This document shows positions 1 through 10,354 of a stretch of DNA of 64,000 nt, piece after piece. Source of the stretch: Escallonia rubra (lineage: Eukaryota; Streptophyta; Magnoliopsida; Escalloniales; Escalloniaceae); the NCBI GenBank assembly GCA_033065855.1, contig JAVXUO010001232.1, forward strand, positions 62,001-126,000. Reading direction: 5' to 3'. A model generated the notes under the pieces. The model had not been told where the DNA came from, made no database searches, and saw nothing but the letters and a program-made list of their open reading frames with translations. Made by a program: the position numbers and the translations under genes. How positions within the stretch are numbered: the first letter of the stretch is position 1; each line of letters starts with the position of its first letter.

Positions 1-955
1 GGGAGCTCTTCAACTCCCCTTCCGCCAGGTAGACGGCTCCTCCGGGATGCTACCTCGGCCAGTCGGGTAGACGGCTCCTCCGGGATGCTACCTTGACATG
101 CTCCGAGTGCTCCGGCACAAGGACTCACCCGCGGGGATAGGCGACTCCTCCGGGATGCTACCTTGGCCGGCCGGGTAGACGGCTCCTCTGGGATGCTACC
201 TTGGCTTGCGGAATAGACGACTCCTCCGGGACACTATCTCCGTCAGGGTGCTTGCGTGACTGGCCTACGTGCTCCGGCACTGGGGGCTTGCGTCGGCACC
301 CCTAGGGACTATGACCCCCGGGTCACTCCGAGACGGGAGCAGGTCTTCGGAGGGCATCGCGCCTAGTTCACCTGGCAGTTGGGCGTCGGGTCTTCCCCAC
401 CGCTGCCAGGCCTGTGGGACTCCGCAAGGGCTTGGATTGGAGGCTAGATCAAGGGGGTTCTCTGGCCACACCGATGCGGTGGGAACCAGTCTTTCCAGAC
501 AGACAGAGCGACGCTGTGCGGGGCAGGCCGGATGAATATGCGATTCGACAGTCCGTGGAGCACCGGCACCCGTGGACCCCCTGGTGACGTGTCACTCCCA
601 GGGAGCGCCACGTGTCGGTTAATGACATCATCATCTCAATCTCTATAAATAGAGGTCTTGAGAATTCATTTGGGGAGGACATAACAGGAGAACATTTGGA
701 CATTTTCAGAACATTTTTCACTTTCTCACTCTAGAATCCTAGAGAGAGAAACATACAACACCCTGACTTTGGACCTAAGCATCGGACTGTGACTGTCGTC
801 GTATATTCATCCTGCGCTATCGCCCTCGCAGCACTGCCACCCTCAAGCTCTGTCTGGGAAGCCCTTGGTCTCTGCCCTTGTTCCACCCTTGCTGTCTCTC
901 ACTTTACATACTTGGAAGCTGACTCGGACTGCAGCCTTTGTGGCACCTCCACGTA
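1..955 (+). mobile_element. Gypsy-type LTR end, truncated by window edge
   Basis: This stretch is GC-rich, unlike the AT-rich sequence after it. A TATA box (TATAAATA, 644-651) is followed by a leader-like region with the phrase GACCTAAGCATCGGA near 772-787, which resembles wording common at the ends of plant Gypsy LTRs. I infer the U3-R-U5 part of an LTR on the plus strand. The left boundary lies outside the window and the right boundary is not sharp, so whether this is a solo LTR or the edge of a full element is unknown. The short ORFs in it have no recognisable domain. Confidence 0.5.
28..250 (+). repeat. Five imperfect tandem units inside LTR U3
   Basis: The core GACGGCTCCTCCGGGATGCT recurs at about 32, 69, 145, 179 and 216 with small changes. 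Spacing is about 37 bp, except one longer gap of about 75 bp. Repeats of this kind upstream of an LTR TATA box are often enhancer-like; that role is inference. Confidence 0.75.
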
Positions 956-1659
956 AGTACGAACCCACTTTCCTTGGCATCAGCACTAAAAGCTCAAGAT
1001 CAACCTCTCAATTTTAAAACTAAATCACATCTCAACACAACAGTACAAGCTCAAGATCAACCTCCCAAGCTCAAACTCAAGATCAACCTCCCAATGTCAA
1101 CACAACATCACATTCCAACACAACAGTACATTTCCGCCTCCCAATTTTAAAACTAAATAACCAAACAATCTCCAGATCAAGCATAAATATCTTGAAAAAA
1201 TCAACAAAAAACATAGATTTATGCAATTAGGAATTAGGAATTGTTGCTTTTCTTAAGTGAAAAATAGTATGATATGCTAAGCATCTCATAGTGTACTACA
1301 GGCTAAGCATCTCTTTCGTCACAGACAAAATCTAATCGTTGCTTTTCTTAAGAAATATGCAAGTAGAATTAATCAACATCAAGAAGACTTAATCACCGTA
1401 AAGCTTAACGCCATTCCACCTAGGATACCATGTAAACTGGCCAATAGCATCAGCATGCAATTGATTTTGGACGAAGACCAGATCAGAGTTTACTATAGGC
1501 TGAGCACTATTTGACTGCATACACAATCAAGTTCCTGAATTACGATGTAACACAGACTCAGAGTCTATATAACAGCAAATTGTAAGCACCTTGACTGTAT
1601 ACACAAAATTGTAACAAAGTTCCTGAACTATGATGCACCTTGACTGCATACACAATTGC
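956..1659. other. No gene seen; AT-rich with short direct repeats
   Basis: The phrase CTCAAGATCAACCTC recurs three times between about 990 and 1092, giving a short imperfect direct repeat. Nothing else here could be assigned. Confidence 0.5.
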
Positions 1660-2086
1660 CCGCCTCGCCTTCGCCGGTCTTCTGTCAGATCTGGAACAAG
1701 AAGGCCGGTCGGCGGTCTTCTCTCCAATTTGTCGGCTGTCCTGAAGTAAATGAGAGGAGAGATTGAGCTGAGGCCAGAGAGATAGCCCTACCTTTGCGTC
1801 GCCTTCCGGCGTTGCCTGTCGCCGTCGGTGAGTTGGTGCCTGGCCGTCTGGGTGAAAGTGAGAGCGTAGGGCAGACTGCTGGCTGCTGCCGTCTGCGATT
1901 TGGGAGTGGCCGAGTGGGTGAGGGTGAGTCTGTCACTGTGAGAGAGAAGAGAGAGAGTCGTAGACCTGTGTTGCACAGAGAAGAGAGAGGAGTCGTAGAC
2001 CTGTGGTTGTGAAATGAAATTTTTTTTCCCCGAAAGTTGAGGGGGTACATTAGCCCCCCCCTCGTGAAAGGGTAGGTCCGCCCCTG
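1660..2086 (-). mobile_element. Terminal fragment of an hAT-like transposon
   Basis: Read on the minus strand, the segment begins at 2086 with CAGGGGCGGACCTAC, a typical hAT (Tip100-like) terminus. A G/C-tract, CT-rich leader-like sequence and an interval resembling a 5' UTR follow. No matching left terminus was found, so only one end is present. The several overlapping ORFs of 60-120 codons in both strands have no recognisable transposase domain. Confidence 0.45.
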
Positions 2087-2104
2087 TGTGCCTACTCATA
2101 ATTG

Positions 2105-2890
2105 CTAGTTGCATGAAAACGGACACCGCGTCCCACACCAACACTGACCGCGACACTGCAATTTGCAGAAAACCAGATTTTGGACACCGAAGGATACCTC
2201 TGAATTTTTTAATATTTTCTTATTATATGTGTAGATATACGCATTGACTAAATTTAATATATACTTAAAAAATAAACATCAATTGGAGCTGCTGAATTTC
2301 ATTCGAAATGGATGAGAAAGAAGGACAGTAACATGAAATAGTCTCAAGAGTAACAAGAAAGAAGGAAAAAAGAGACGGGACCAAAGGCATGAAGCAGAGG
2401 TCTTATATAGCCAGATCGGTCTGTGAATGAGCTCGGATATGTTGATTTATCTTCCTTTGGACTGATAAGGTTGGATGCTTGGATGCTTTCGGAGACTGTT
2501 CGACTTCTTCGTTTTCTTTTCTCTTGGTTAGGTAGAGCATAGTTGCATAGAAGAAGACTCAGAAGGCAAAAGGTTTGGGTCGATAGGGTTTGGCTCAAAA
2601 GTTCATTTATAAAAAAAGTCCCGGATTTGTCAATTATTATACATTGACCTCGAAATAAGTTTGAAATATTGTATTCTGGCCTCATACTTGTGGACACTAA
2701 GAGGTGTCCGACACGGTGTCCTATAATAAATAAATAAATAAATAAAATCGGACACCGCAGAGAGGTGTCGAAATAAATAAACAAAATCGGACACTGTGGA
2801 AAGGTATCCGGACGTGTGGGTAAGGTGTCGGGGTGTCGGTAGTTGTCGGACACCATACCTCGACCCATATGGGGTGTCAGTGCTTCCTAG
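2105..2890. mobile_element. hAT-like MITE, copy 1 (GTGTCGG-rich)
   Basis: The element is 786 bp and is flanked by a perfect 8-bp target duplication CATAATTG (2097-2104 and 2891-2898). The ends are CTAG... and ...GTGCTTCCTAG, and the subterminal parts are rich in the GGTGTCCGACACC motif in both orientations. A second copy of the same family, split by a Copia element, lies at 21787-28828. No transposase is encoded, so it is non-autonomous. The 8-bp TSD fits the hAT superfamily. Confidence 0.85.
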
Positions 2891-3180
2891 CATAATTGTG
2901 ACCTATGTTCGAAAATTGCCCATAGAAGCACAATAAAGAAGCACATTAAATACATTGTTTCCCAAGAAATATAGTAAAGTCTCATACCATTGTACTTTTA
3001 TTACATTGACTTGACATACATTTTTGGACACACCGATGTAGAAAGTAAGACACTCAAAATTGGTGGGGGTAGTAATTGGTGTTGTATGGCGAATAGGATC
3101 AAGAAATGTTGCTGTACCCAGTGCCAACTCCACCAACCACCACTTCCAGCGCGTCTCTCTCTCTCTAGTGCAGCCAGATT

Positions 3181-3543
3181 GTGAGAGAAGGAAGCAGTAC
3201 AAGAAGCAATAGAGAAAATAGAAAGTAGATTAAAATACCCAAAACTGAAGTAGACGGCTGTTCTCTCTAAGAAGTCTCGAAATATTATCCAGAAACTGAC
3301 TCAAAACCTTAATCCCGTCACCCTTGTAACCCCTAAGTAAAACTATGACATAAGTTCCAAAAGTACGTTGCTTACTAATGCAAAGTAACCCCAAGAGAAC
3401 TTCCTACTGAAATAAACCAAAAACCGCCATCTAAACCATTAAACATTTAGAATGAACCAACAGCTAGCCATATCCTGAAACCGGTAAACTTCTTTTACCC
3501 CTGCGCTCGTATACCTTCAAAGGAATCTGCATCTGCCCTGCAT
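3181..3543. repeat. Dispersed direct repeat, copy A (LTR or leader candidate)
   Basis: This segment is clearly homologous to 7428-7840 in the same orientation. Shared blocks include TCTCTAAGAAGTCTC, CTTACTAATGCAAA and CATATCCTGAAAC, with substitutions and indels between. Copy B lies directly upstream of a minus-strand Gypsy gag, so the pair may be the two LTRs or leaders of one decayed Gypsy element. The sequence 2899-3180 to its left holds no recognised gene. Confidence 0.6.
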
Positions 3544-3893
3544 AATTTGCCCCGGGCTGAGAAGTGCTCAATTCTAACGAGTTTGATGTCCCAGTCGGTG
3601 TTGGAACCTGGCACCAAGAGGAACACCGAACACCCGCAATATCCAAAATATTAAATTTTAGATTCTTGCGGGACACCGCCAAATTTCTTTGTATATTTCA
3701 TCTATGGGCATGTTTATATAAGTTCCGAGCACATTCCACCTTCGTGAAAGAGTGAAACACCAACTAATAAACCATCAATAAATTCATACTTAAAGCTACA
3801 ATAGATAATAAGGCGGTGCAAAATCCCATAAAAACAAGCCAAAGGAAAATAAACGGCCTTGTAGGTGCACGGGGCTGGGCGGTGGTGGTGGTA

Positions 3894-4213
3894 GATGGGG
3901 CTTGGTGAGGGTGGCGACTAGGGTTATGGCTTGAGGGGGCTGATGGCGGTAGGCGATTGGGTGCATCTGGTGGCTGCGGCCGCGACTGCGACGATTGCGA
4001 TGAGGCTGCGCAATGGTGGCAGAAATAGGGGTGGTGGCAGAAATGGGTGGTAGTGGTGGTGGATGGGGCTTGGTGAGGGTGGCGGCTAGGGTTTTTGGCT
4101 TGAGGGGGCTGATGGCTGTAGGCGATTGGGTGGAGCAAGTGGCTGTTGCGGCGGCGATTGTGATGAGGCTGGGTGGTGGCGGCAGAAATGGGCGGTGGTT
4201 AGGGTTTAGTTGA
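3894..4213. repeat. 168-bp tandem duplication, GGT-rich
   Basis: GATGGGGCTTGGTGAGGGTG occurs at 3894 and again at 4062, and the following text repeats through GATTGGGTG and GATGAGGCTGG, giving a period of 168 bp. Composition is strongly G/T-rich on the plus strand, against AT-rich flanks. The ORFs through it (4013-4213 plus, 3764-4138 minus) are low-complexity and not convincing proteins. Confidence 0.8.
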
Positions 4214-4263
4214 TTGGAGTTGGAAAGAAAATTAGAATTTGGGGAGGGAAGAAGAAATAAAGG

Positions 4264-4456
4264 GCATTTTTCGTCATTTCGTTAAATTAATCTCAACCAA
4301 ATGCACTCTTCAGGAGCGTGAACATCACATGCCGTTAGTTTGAACGATTTTTTGGACGGTTGCAACACTTTTACGATCTCGTGTCTTTTTTTTGTAACTT
4401 TAAGGGTCTTTTTGCAACACGTCCAAACCATAAGGGTAATTTGTACAATTAACCCA
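4264..4456 (-). mobile_element. MULE-type terminal sequence
   Basis: On the minus strand it starts GGGTTAATTGTACAAATTACC and goes on with the 'value of phrase' type text (TTGCAAAAAGACCC, CGTTAGTTTGAAC) seen in long MULE TIRs. It abuts the hAT BED-finger fragment at 4457, so it probably inserted there or truncated it. The opposite terminus was not found. Confidence 0.35.
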
Positions 4457-4940
4457 ATAAATAACTTACCATCAAAAGATATTGCGCTTGAGTAGTTGGC
4501 CTTGATTAAGTGCACATGTCGGGTAATGCCTATTAGGATGTCCATTGCCACTACCAGATGAAAATAGTTTTCCACAATACTTAGCTTTTCGAACGCCATC
4601 AAGTGCAATCTCATCAAAATGATTCCAACACAGAACTTTCTTCTTTCCCCCCCTTTTGGACTTCTGGCGGACTAGAGGCAGGATTGCTCGGTCCTTCATT
4701 ATGATGACCACTCATCGGGATAAAATTCTGTCCTGGAGTAGTAGTGTCGCCAACCAAGTTGCGTTCTTCACTAAAACGCTGGGTATCTTGTGAAGGTGTA
4801 TATTCAAAATCTGGAATGTTTTGGTTAAAATGAATTAAATTTTGGATATCTATACCCATTAGTGGTGGATCTTGAAATTCTGGTGCTTGTGGTGGTGCTG
4901 GGCATTTTTTGCTACGTGATCTAATCAATCTTGACATATT
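4457..4940 (-). pseudogene. hAT transposase N-terminus with BED zinc finger, broken
   Basis: On the minus strand, reading begins with an ATG at 4937 and runs through a Pro/Gln-rich leader. It then shifts frame around 4614-4711 into a sequence with WNHFDEI, YCGKLFSSGSGNG and H-x3-YPTC, which is the plant hAT zf-BED signature. The domain normally binds transposon ends. Everything after the finger (the RNase H-like catalytic core and hAT dimerisation region) is missing, and the frame is broken, so the gene is dead. The fragment belongs with the hAT terminus at 5652, which lies upstream of it on this strand. Confidence 0.75.
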
Positions 4941-5652
4941 TGACGCTAAAACTGTTTGACAAGAATGAAAAATAAAACTGGGAAGAGTAATTAAATGGAA
5001 AAGAATAAAAGTGCTACATAATTAAATAATACTTCTAATTGAAAATTGGAGAGGGTTAGTACTTAGTAACAAATAAGAATGGTTGGAAAGCTTTTAGAAT
5101 TTGGATAAGAGAGAGTGAGAAGATTGGTGTGAAATATGTGAAGAAGAGGGGTGAATTTATAGATTTTCCAAAGTTCACAAAATACCTCTAAAAACTTGTC
5201 TTTTGTAGTTGTTGGGGAGGATAAAAATGTAAAAGTGCATAAAAGAGTTGTTGGACGAAAATACTCCCCAAACTAGCCGTTTATAGATGTTGGGGGTAGC
5301 AAAGGTGGAATTTTCAGAAATTATAGCCGTTGGAGGGAAATTTTTTTTTTTCTTCATAATTTTCAGGCCGGTGCAAGGTCGGCCCGGTTCCGGGCAAGAC
5401 CTGGGCTATTTGAACCGGGCCAAAAAAAAGGGCCGTGTCGGGGCTTTTTAGGGCTGGGCCATTTTGGGGCTTTGGATCGGGCCTGACCCGGGCTTTATTA
5501 GGGCCGGGCCGGGCCTGGCTTTTTTGGAGAATATCTCAGCCTGGCCTAGGCCCTTGGCCCTGTGGGCCAGAGCCGTCATTGTTCACCAAAAGGGCCGGGC
5601 TGGCTCGGTCCGTTTCTGGCGCGGGCCCGCCCGGCCCGTTTGACACCTCTAG
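4941..5652 (-). mobile_element. hAT 5' end with GGCCCGG-rich subterminal region
   Basis: On the minus strand the terminus reads TAGAGGTGTCAAACGGGCC (5652 downward), a classic plant hAT end. About 280 bp (5370-5652) is packed with GGGCC/GGCCCG motifs in both orientations, the usual transposase-binding subterminal region. An AT-rich leader follows before the BED-finger ORF at 4937. The ORF 5435-6094 on the plus strand across this region is a by-product of the motif repeats. Confidence 0.75.
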
Positions 5653-5658
5653 ATGGAC

Positions 5659-7467
5659 TCATTCGTTAGTGAGGTGGGTTTGTTCTTCTAGGATCGACTC
5701 CTGCGATGCTAAGATTTGTGGGAGAAGACCATATACTAGATTAGTCTCCTTAGTAGCTTTGACGAATCGTCGCCGTGTCAAGGTGTTAACAGCCTTTGTT
5801 TTTGGTTCAACAGGAGGATTCAATGTTAATTTTTTCCCACACTTCCAAAAAGTTACAATATTCGCGCGTTTGGTGCTCACCATTTATGTCCCACAATCAA
5901 GGTCTTCTAAGCAACACATGAGCAACATCATAGGTGTAATGTTACACCAAACAGAATCTGAATATTTAGTACGCATGTTGAAATTGACTAAGCACCTTTT
6001 AGTAATAGGAGACTCTGCTTATCTTTTAAACCATGCCACATTCTATGCTATTGGGTCTTTCTCAGGGGGAAGATTTAACTTTGTAACCATTTGACTAGAA
6101 ATCAAATTATCAGTATATCCATCATCAATTGCAACAATATATACCTTACGTTGCATAAAAATCGAGTCCGAGAGATGCTTTTGCTCTGCATATCTTCAGT
6201 TTCATCCTCATTATCAAATTGGGATACCATTGCATGTCAAACCACAAGCATCTCACTTATTACTGGACTAAGCTGCGCTTCCTTCTGGTCTTTGCTATGG
6301 GAATCACACGAAATTCTATCTTCTTGTTGGTTTGGTTCTATGATCTCTACTCCTTTTAGTGCAGCCGTATGAAAAATGATCAGAGTCCCCACAAGTAAAA
6401 CACCACTGACCTATTTGGGGAACGTTGTTTCTGCCCGATAATTCAGCTTTCCGGCACTAAAACTTAATGCCCTCTTCTGCACCATATTCCTGCCATAATT
6501 CGGTGTTGAACGAGTGTTCTGTCGATTTTCCTATTGCCGTACCCAACGTCATTTGAATGTGTCATTCTCGGCAGATGTACCTCCACCTTATGGGCCAAAA
6601 AGTATGCTTCATCAACGAACCAAACTTGAGCAGCAACTTGATGATACCTAATCTGAATTTTCAGCCCCAACGCATATCAAGAATTGTTATCTCCTCTGGT
6701 TCAGCCAACCCATTACGCAAGGATTATTTGTTGAATGTATCCGTGATATTCATCAACTGTGGTGTCTTTTTGACGAATAGTTTGGTACATCGCAAACAAT
6801 TGCTTGTATTCGAGCAGTAGAAACTCATCCCTAAACCAGCTAGGGCTCTAGGATCTGTTAGACGATCCCGCCATAGAGGAGGTGCTCCTTTAAGCTTCGT
6901 TTTTCCAAAAACTACCTTCCAATCCTCAGGCAGTGTCTTCCACTCGAAAGAGTTATCAATGCTTTTCAACCAAGCTAATAAATTCTCAGGAGGCCCTTTG
7001 CCATCGAATTCAGGCATCTCGACTTTCATGCCTATTTCATAGTCACGGTCTCAATCTCTGAAGTTTGCCCCTGCTTGCCGATCTCCAAAGTTAGGGATAG
7101 GGTGATCCCTAGGTGTAACCCTAGGCTGTGGCCGTCCCTCGGCTTCATCATGGAGTGGATTTATACCTTCTATCTCGAATGAATTCACATCAGAGCGATC
7201 GCCAAAATCTCCTTGCAGCGCTTCAGGGTGTTGCGCAGGTCGACTTTTTCCTGGCTCACGACCATTACCGGTTCCTCCTCTCGCAAGAAGCACATATCTT
7301 GTGTTAGGGCAACCCCTTGACGGGCTATCTCCAATACCATAAGCTCGTTCCTTTGCTTCTGTGTGAACATTGTTCTTGCTATACAGGCTAACGGAGCTTC
7401 TCAGGGATTTGGAAAGAGAAGGAAACAGTAAGGAAAGCAATAGAGAAGGAAACAGTAAAGAAAGCAA
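5659..7467 (-). pseudogene. Gypsy gag to protease region, decayed
   Basis: On the minus strand, the gag domain is recognisable at 7029-6724 (MKVEMPEFDGKGPPENLLAW followed by the WKTLPEDWKV stretch typical of retrotransposon gag). A CCHC zinc knuckle (C-FT-C-GDSD-H-FSYG-C) lies near 6370-6410. A protease-adjacent piece with GKKLTLNPP lies at 5883-5659. An upstream gag leader in another frame (7370-7185) has the RNELMVLEIARQGVALTQD stretch. Stops and frame changes separate all parts, so no functional polyprotein remains. Reverse transcriptase and integrase were not found; the hAT fragment abuts the left end. Confidence 0.7.
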
Positions 7468-7840
7468 CAGAGAACAGAGTTAGTAGCTTAGATCACCAAA
7501 ATCTCAATTAGCAGCAGTACTAGCTGCTGAGGAAGCCCTAGATCCTTTTCTCTCTAAGAAGTCTCAAAATATTGTCCAAAGATCGACTGAAAACCTAATC
7601 CGGTCACCCTTTTGTAGCTCCTCACTAAAAACGATGACATGAGTTTGAAAAGTATTATACTTACTAATGCAAAATAACCAGAAGACAACCTCCTAACGGA
7701 AATAAACCAAAAACAGCCTCAAAAGTCAAAACCATCAAGTATTCAAAAAATAGACCAACGACTAATCATATCCTGAAACTGTTACACCTCTCTTAGCCCT
7801 CCGCTCGTAAACTTCAAAGGAACCTGCACCTGCTCTGCAT
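7428..7840. repeat. Dispersed direct repeat, copy B
   Basis: Homologue of 3181-3543, placed immediately upstream (minus strand) of the Gypsy gag remnant. It breaks off at CTCTGCATCT, where a CT microsatellite starts. Together with copy A it brackets the Gypsy and hAT remains, as LTRs of one element would, but TG/CA boundaries and a target duplication were not identified. Confidence 0.6.
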
Positions 7841-7919
7841 CTCTCTCTCTCTCTCTCTCCCCCCCTCTCCCTCTCTCTCTCTCTCTCCCTCTCTCTCCCC
7901 CCCATCCCCCCCTCCTCCC
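7841..7919. repeat. (CT)n and C-rich microsatellite
   Basis: About 80 bp of CT repeats grading into C-tracts. The last five bases (CTCCC, 7915-7919) form the left target duplication of the solo LTR that follows. Confidence 0.9.
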
Positions 7920-8787
7920 TGTTGGAAATCGTTTCTAAAAATTAATATAATTTCTATGCAAGCTCACAATTGAGTAAATAAAATCACAAGAACATTTTTA
8001 CCTCTTAGTTGTGAGTACGAGAAACACTTTTACCTCAATCCTCTTAGAAACGGGGGGTTGTTCTTACCATGCGAGGTACCATCAAGGGTTCGAAGGATCA
8101 ACCTTGAACACCTTCGAAACAAGTATACTAGTATTGGGTTGAGACGCGGACTAGGTCGCTCTCTTTAAGACGGTTCGCGCCCCTACGGAGTATACCGGTG
8201 CAATAGGTTCTAACGCGCCGCCTCCAGGATACAACAGCCCAGCTCTTATTTGCTGTAACTTCTCTAAGTTTGCACCACTTGAGAGAAGTTGAAGCTTCAC
8301 CCAACACCCTTCTTTGCCCAACAAAACTATGACAATTGTTCTCACACTCTTAAGAGAACATGATCACGAAATCATAAACTTTTGTACACTTGTCTTTGCA
8401 ATAGGACTTGTAGTTAAGAAAAACATCGATATGTGAGTAGAAAAATGTAAAGGATCAAGTCTCTTTAGACACAAGCTCTACCATATGTTGACTAGAAAAT
8501 GAAAGAGCTTGTAACAAAAACACAAAAATCTCTTCTTGCAAGAACTAGAAGAATGACCTTTATATATATGTCTAATTAAGTGACACAATAAATATTTATA
8601 ATAAGTTATTATTATGCAAATAACTATTGTCATAAACTTTGTAATGACACTTATGGACCAATAAAAGAGACATAAAGCAAAATATTACTTAATACTTGTA
8701 ACGGTCCAATAATAACAAAGTAATTATTGCTTGAAAAGATTTTTTTGCATAATAGATAAAAGGTATTTTTATTAAAATACTCCAACA
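7920..8787 (-). mobile_element. Solo LTR, Copia-like, with perfect TSD
   Basis: The 868-bp segment starts TGTTGGA and ends TCCAACA, so the ends are mutual inverted repeats. It is flanked by CTCCC on both sides (7915-7919, 8788-8792). A TATA-like run on the minus strand (about 8562-8574) indicates minus orientation. No internal coding sequence, PBS or second LTR is next to it, so it is a solo LTR left by unequal recombination. The short ORFs inside (8151-8345, 8651-8848) are not genes. Confidence 0.9.
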
Positions 8788-8792
8788 CTCCC

Positions 8793-10354
8793 CAATATAA
8801 GCGATGCCACCTACTATCAGCAACCGAATACCACATGAAATCAAGCAAGGAGGAGGAAGAAGGGCAGGGCCAATGTTGCTGGAATTTTGCTGAAATCTCA
8901 CAATATCAGAATTCTTGTTATCATCAAAATTTATCAAATAGTTATCGTTGGAGGGATTTGACCGGAGGGCAATTGGATTTTCCAGGTGTAGAGGTGCGGA
9001 CCCTTAACCTAACTGCCAACAAGTGAGAGAAAATATGTTAATGAAGGTTGAAGTCTTCACTGGGGCGTTGAATGGGTGCTAAATGGCTTTATTGTATCCA
9101 ATATTCACGAACCAAATAAGTGAGTTTGAAGTGGGTGACATATGTAGACCTGCTTACTCAACTGGGCAGGATTATTTTACTTGGCGGTTATGGGTGGACT
9201 GACAATTGAATGTGCAAGACAAGGATCAAACAGAAAAAAAGATAGTGAGACGAGGGTTTGGGGTTTCAATGTTTCCCAGTGATTTGACTTGGCTAAAAAG
9301 CACGGATGGGGGTATGGGTGTAGATAAGACAGGGTGCGGAAACACTGATACATCATTTTCTGAAAAAGCAGGGTAGGGTACAGCTGGGATACGTCAAGTT
9401 TTTTTAAGAAATTAGTCAATATTAGTAGTGTAAGTAACAGAAGTATTGAATATGTGCCGAAAATAGTTGGAGCAAGATAATACGTTGGTGAATTCTGAAA
9501 CAGTTAATTTAGTTGGGTTAGTGTACCAGTTAACAAAAAAAATGTGTTCCTTTATTAACATTTTGGGATTGTGGGGTTATATAAATTAGGCCAAGATTTC
9601 ACAACACATGCGGCTGTAACGAGTCCACTGCAGTACTATTCACGTGTAACAACAAGCCCACAACCACCAAATGAATTTACTAATGACGGTTGTTGATCGG
9701 AAAGCTTAGCGGAATGCTGGATCATCGCCGCTGCTACCTGCCACGGTCTTTGCTGCCCCCTGCCGGCGCCCTTCACCGCTGCCACCTCTTAACGTTTTTG
9801 CTACTCGCTTCTCCTTCTTCTTCTCTGCTTCTTCTTGATCGCTGCTGTCTCTGTTGTCAAAGCCCTAGCCGTGCCCGCCTCTTCTCTTATAAAATCTGCA
9901 ATTAGATTTCACTCTGGAAAAAAGGTTGCAAATTTTCATTTTGATCCTCGATAGGTTTCCTGGACGCGCCCTTAATTCAAATTTTATTGAAAGAAGTGGG
10001 ATGTTTTCGCCCAAACCTAATGCGCAACCCAGCTGCATCAGGGAGGCACCCGCAGTGGTTCCTCGCCCCCCGCGGGTCCCCGCCCTTTTGGAATTTAATG
10101 CGTTTGACATAAGTTGGTGATCACTTTTGTAACAGCCGTGATGATAGTGGGTCATTATTGCTCTCTTGTCCTTCATGTACCAAAGCAACCCTGTACTTTA
10201 CAATTTTCCACATCACCCCCTATATACTTGGTTGAATGTAGATACTATATCTCAGTTTATTCTTCTAACCCATCTGCTGTGCTTGCAAGAAATAGAATTT
10301 CTTTATTTCTGGAATTTTTTTTATTCAACTGACTATTTTTGCTTAATTGTTCAG
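8793..10354. other. No gene seen upstream of first visible PNPase exon
   Basis: This stretch was read for the missing upstream PNPase exons, which should end just before the Tyr-Ser-Phe-Pro-Pro segment; none was recognised. A C-rich leader-like patch sits at 9715-9860 and a GC-rich patch at 9965-10090, without an identifiable protein. If the gene is complete this is part of an intron; otherwise it is sequence joined to a 5'-truncated copy. Confidence 0.5.

Noticed and set aside
5435..6094. 219-codon plus-strand ORF
   Set aside because: It crosses the GGCCCGG-rich hAT end and the antisense Gypsy remnant; it has no domain.
9690..9905. Leu/Ser-rich ORF that could be a transit peptide for PNPase
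   Set aside because: No splice-linked continuation into PNPase N-terminal exons was found.
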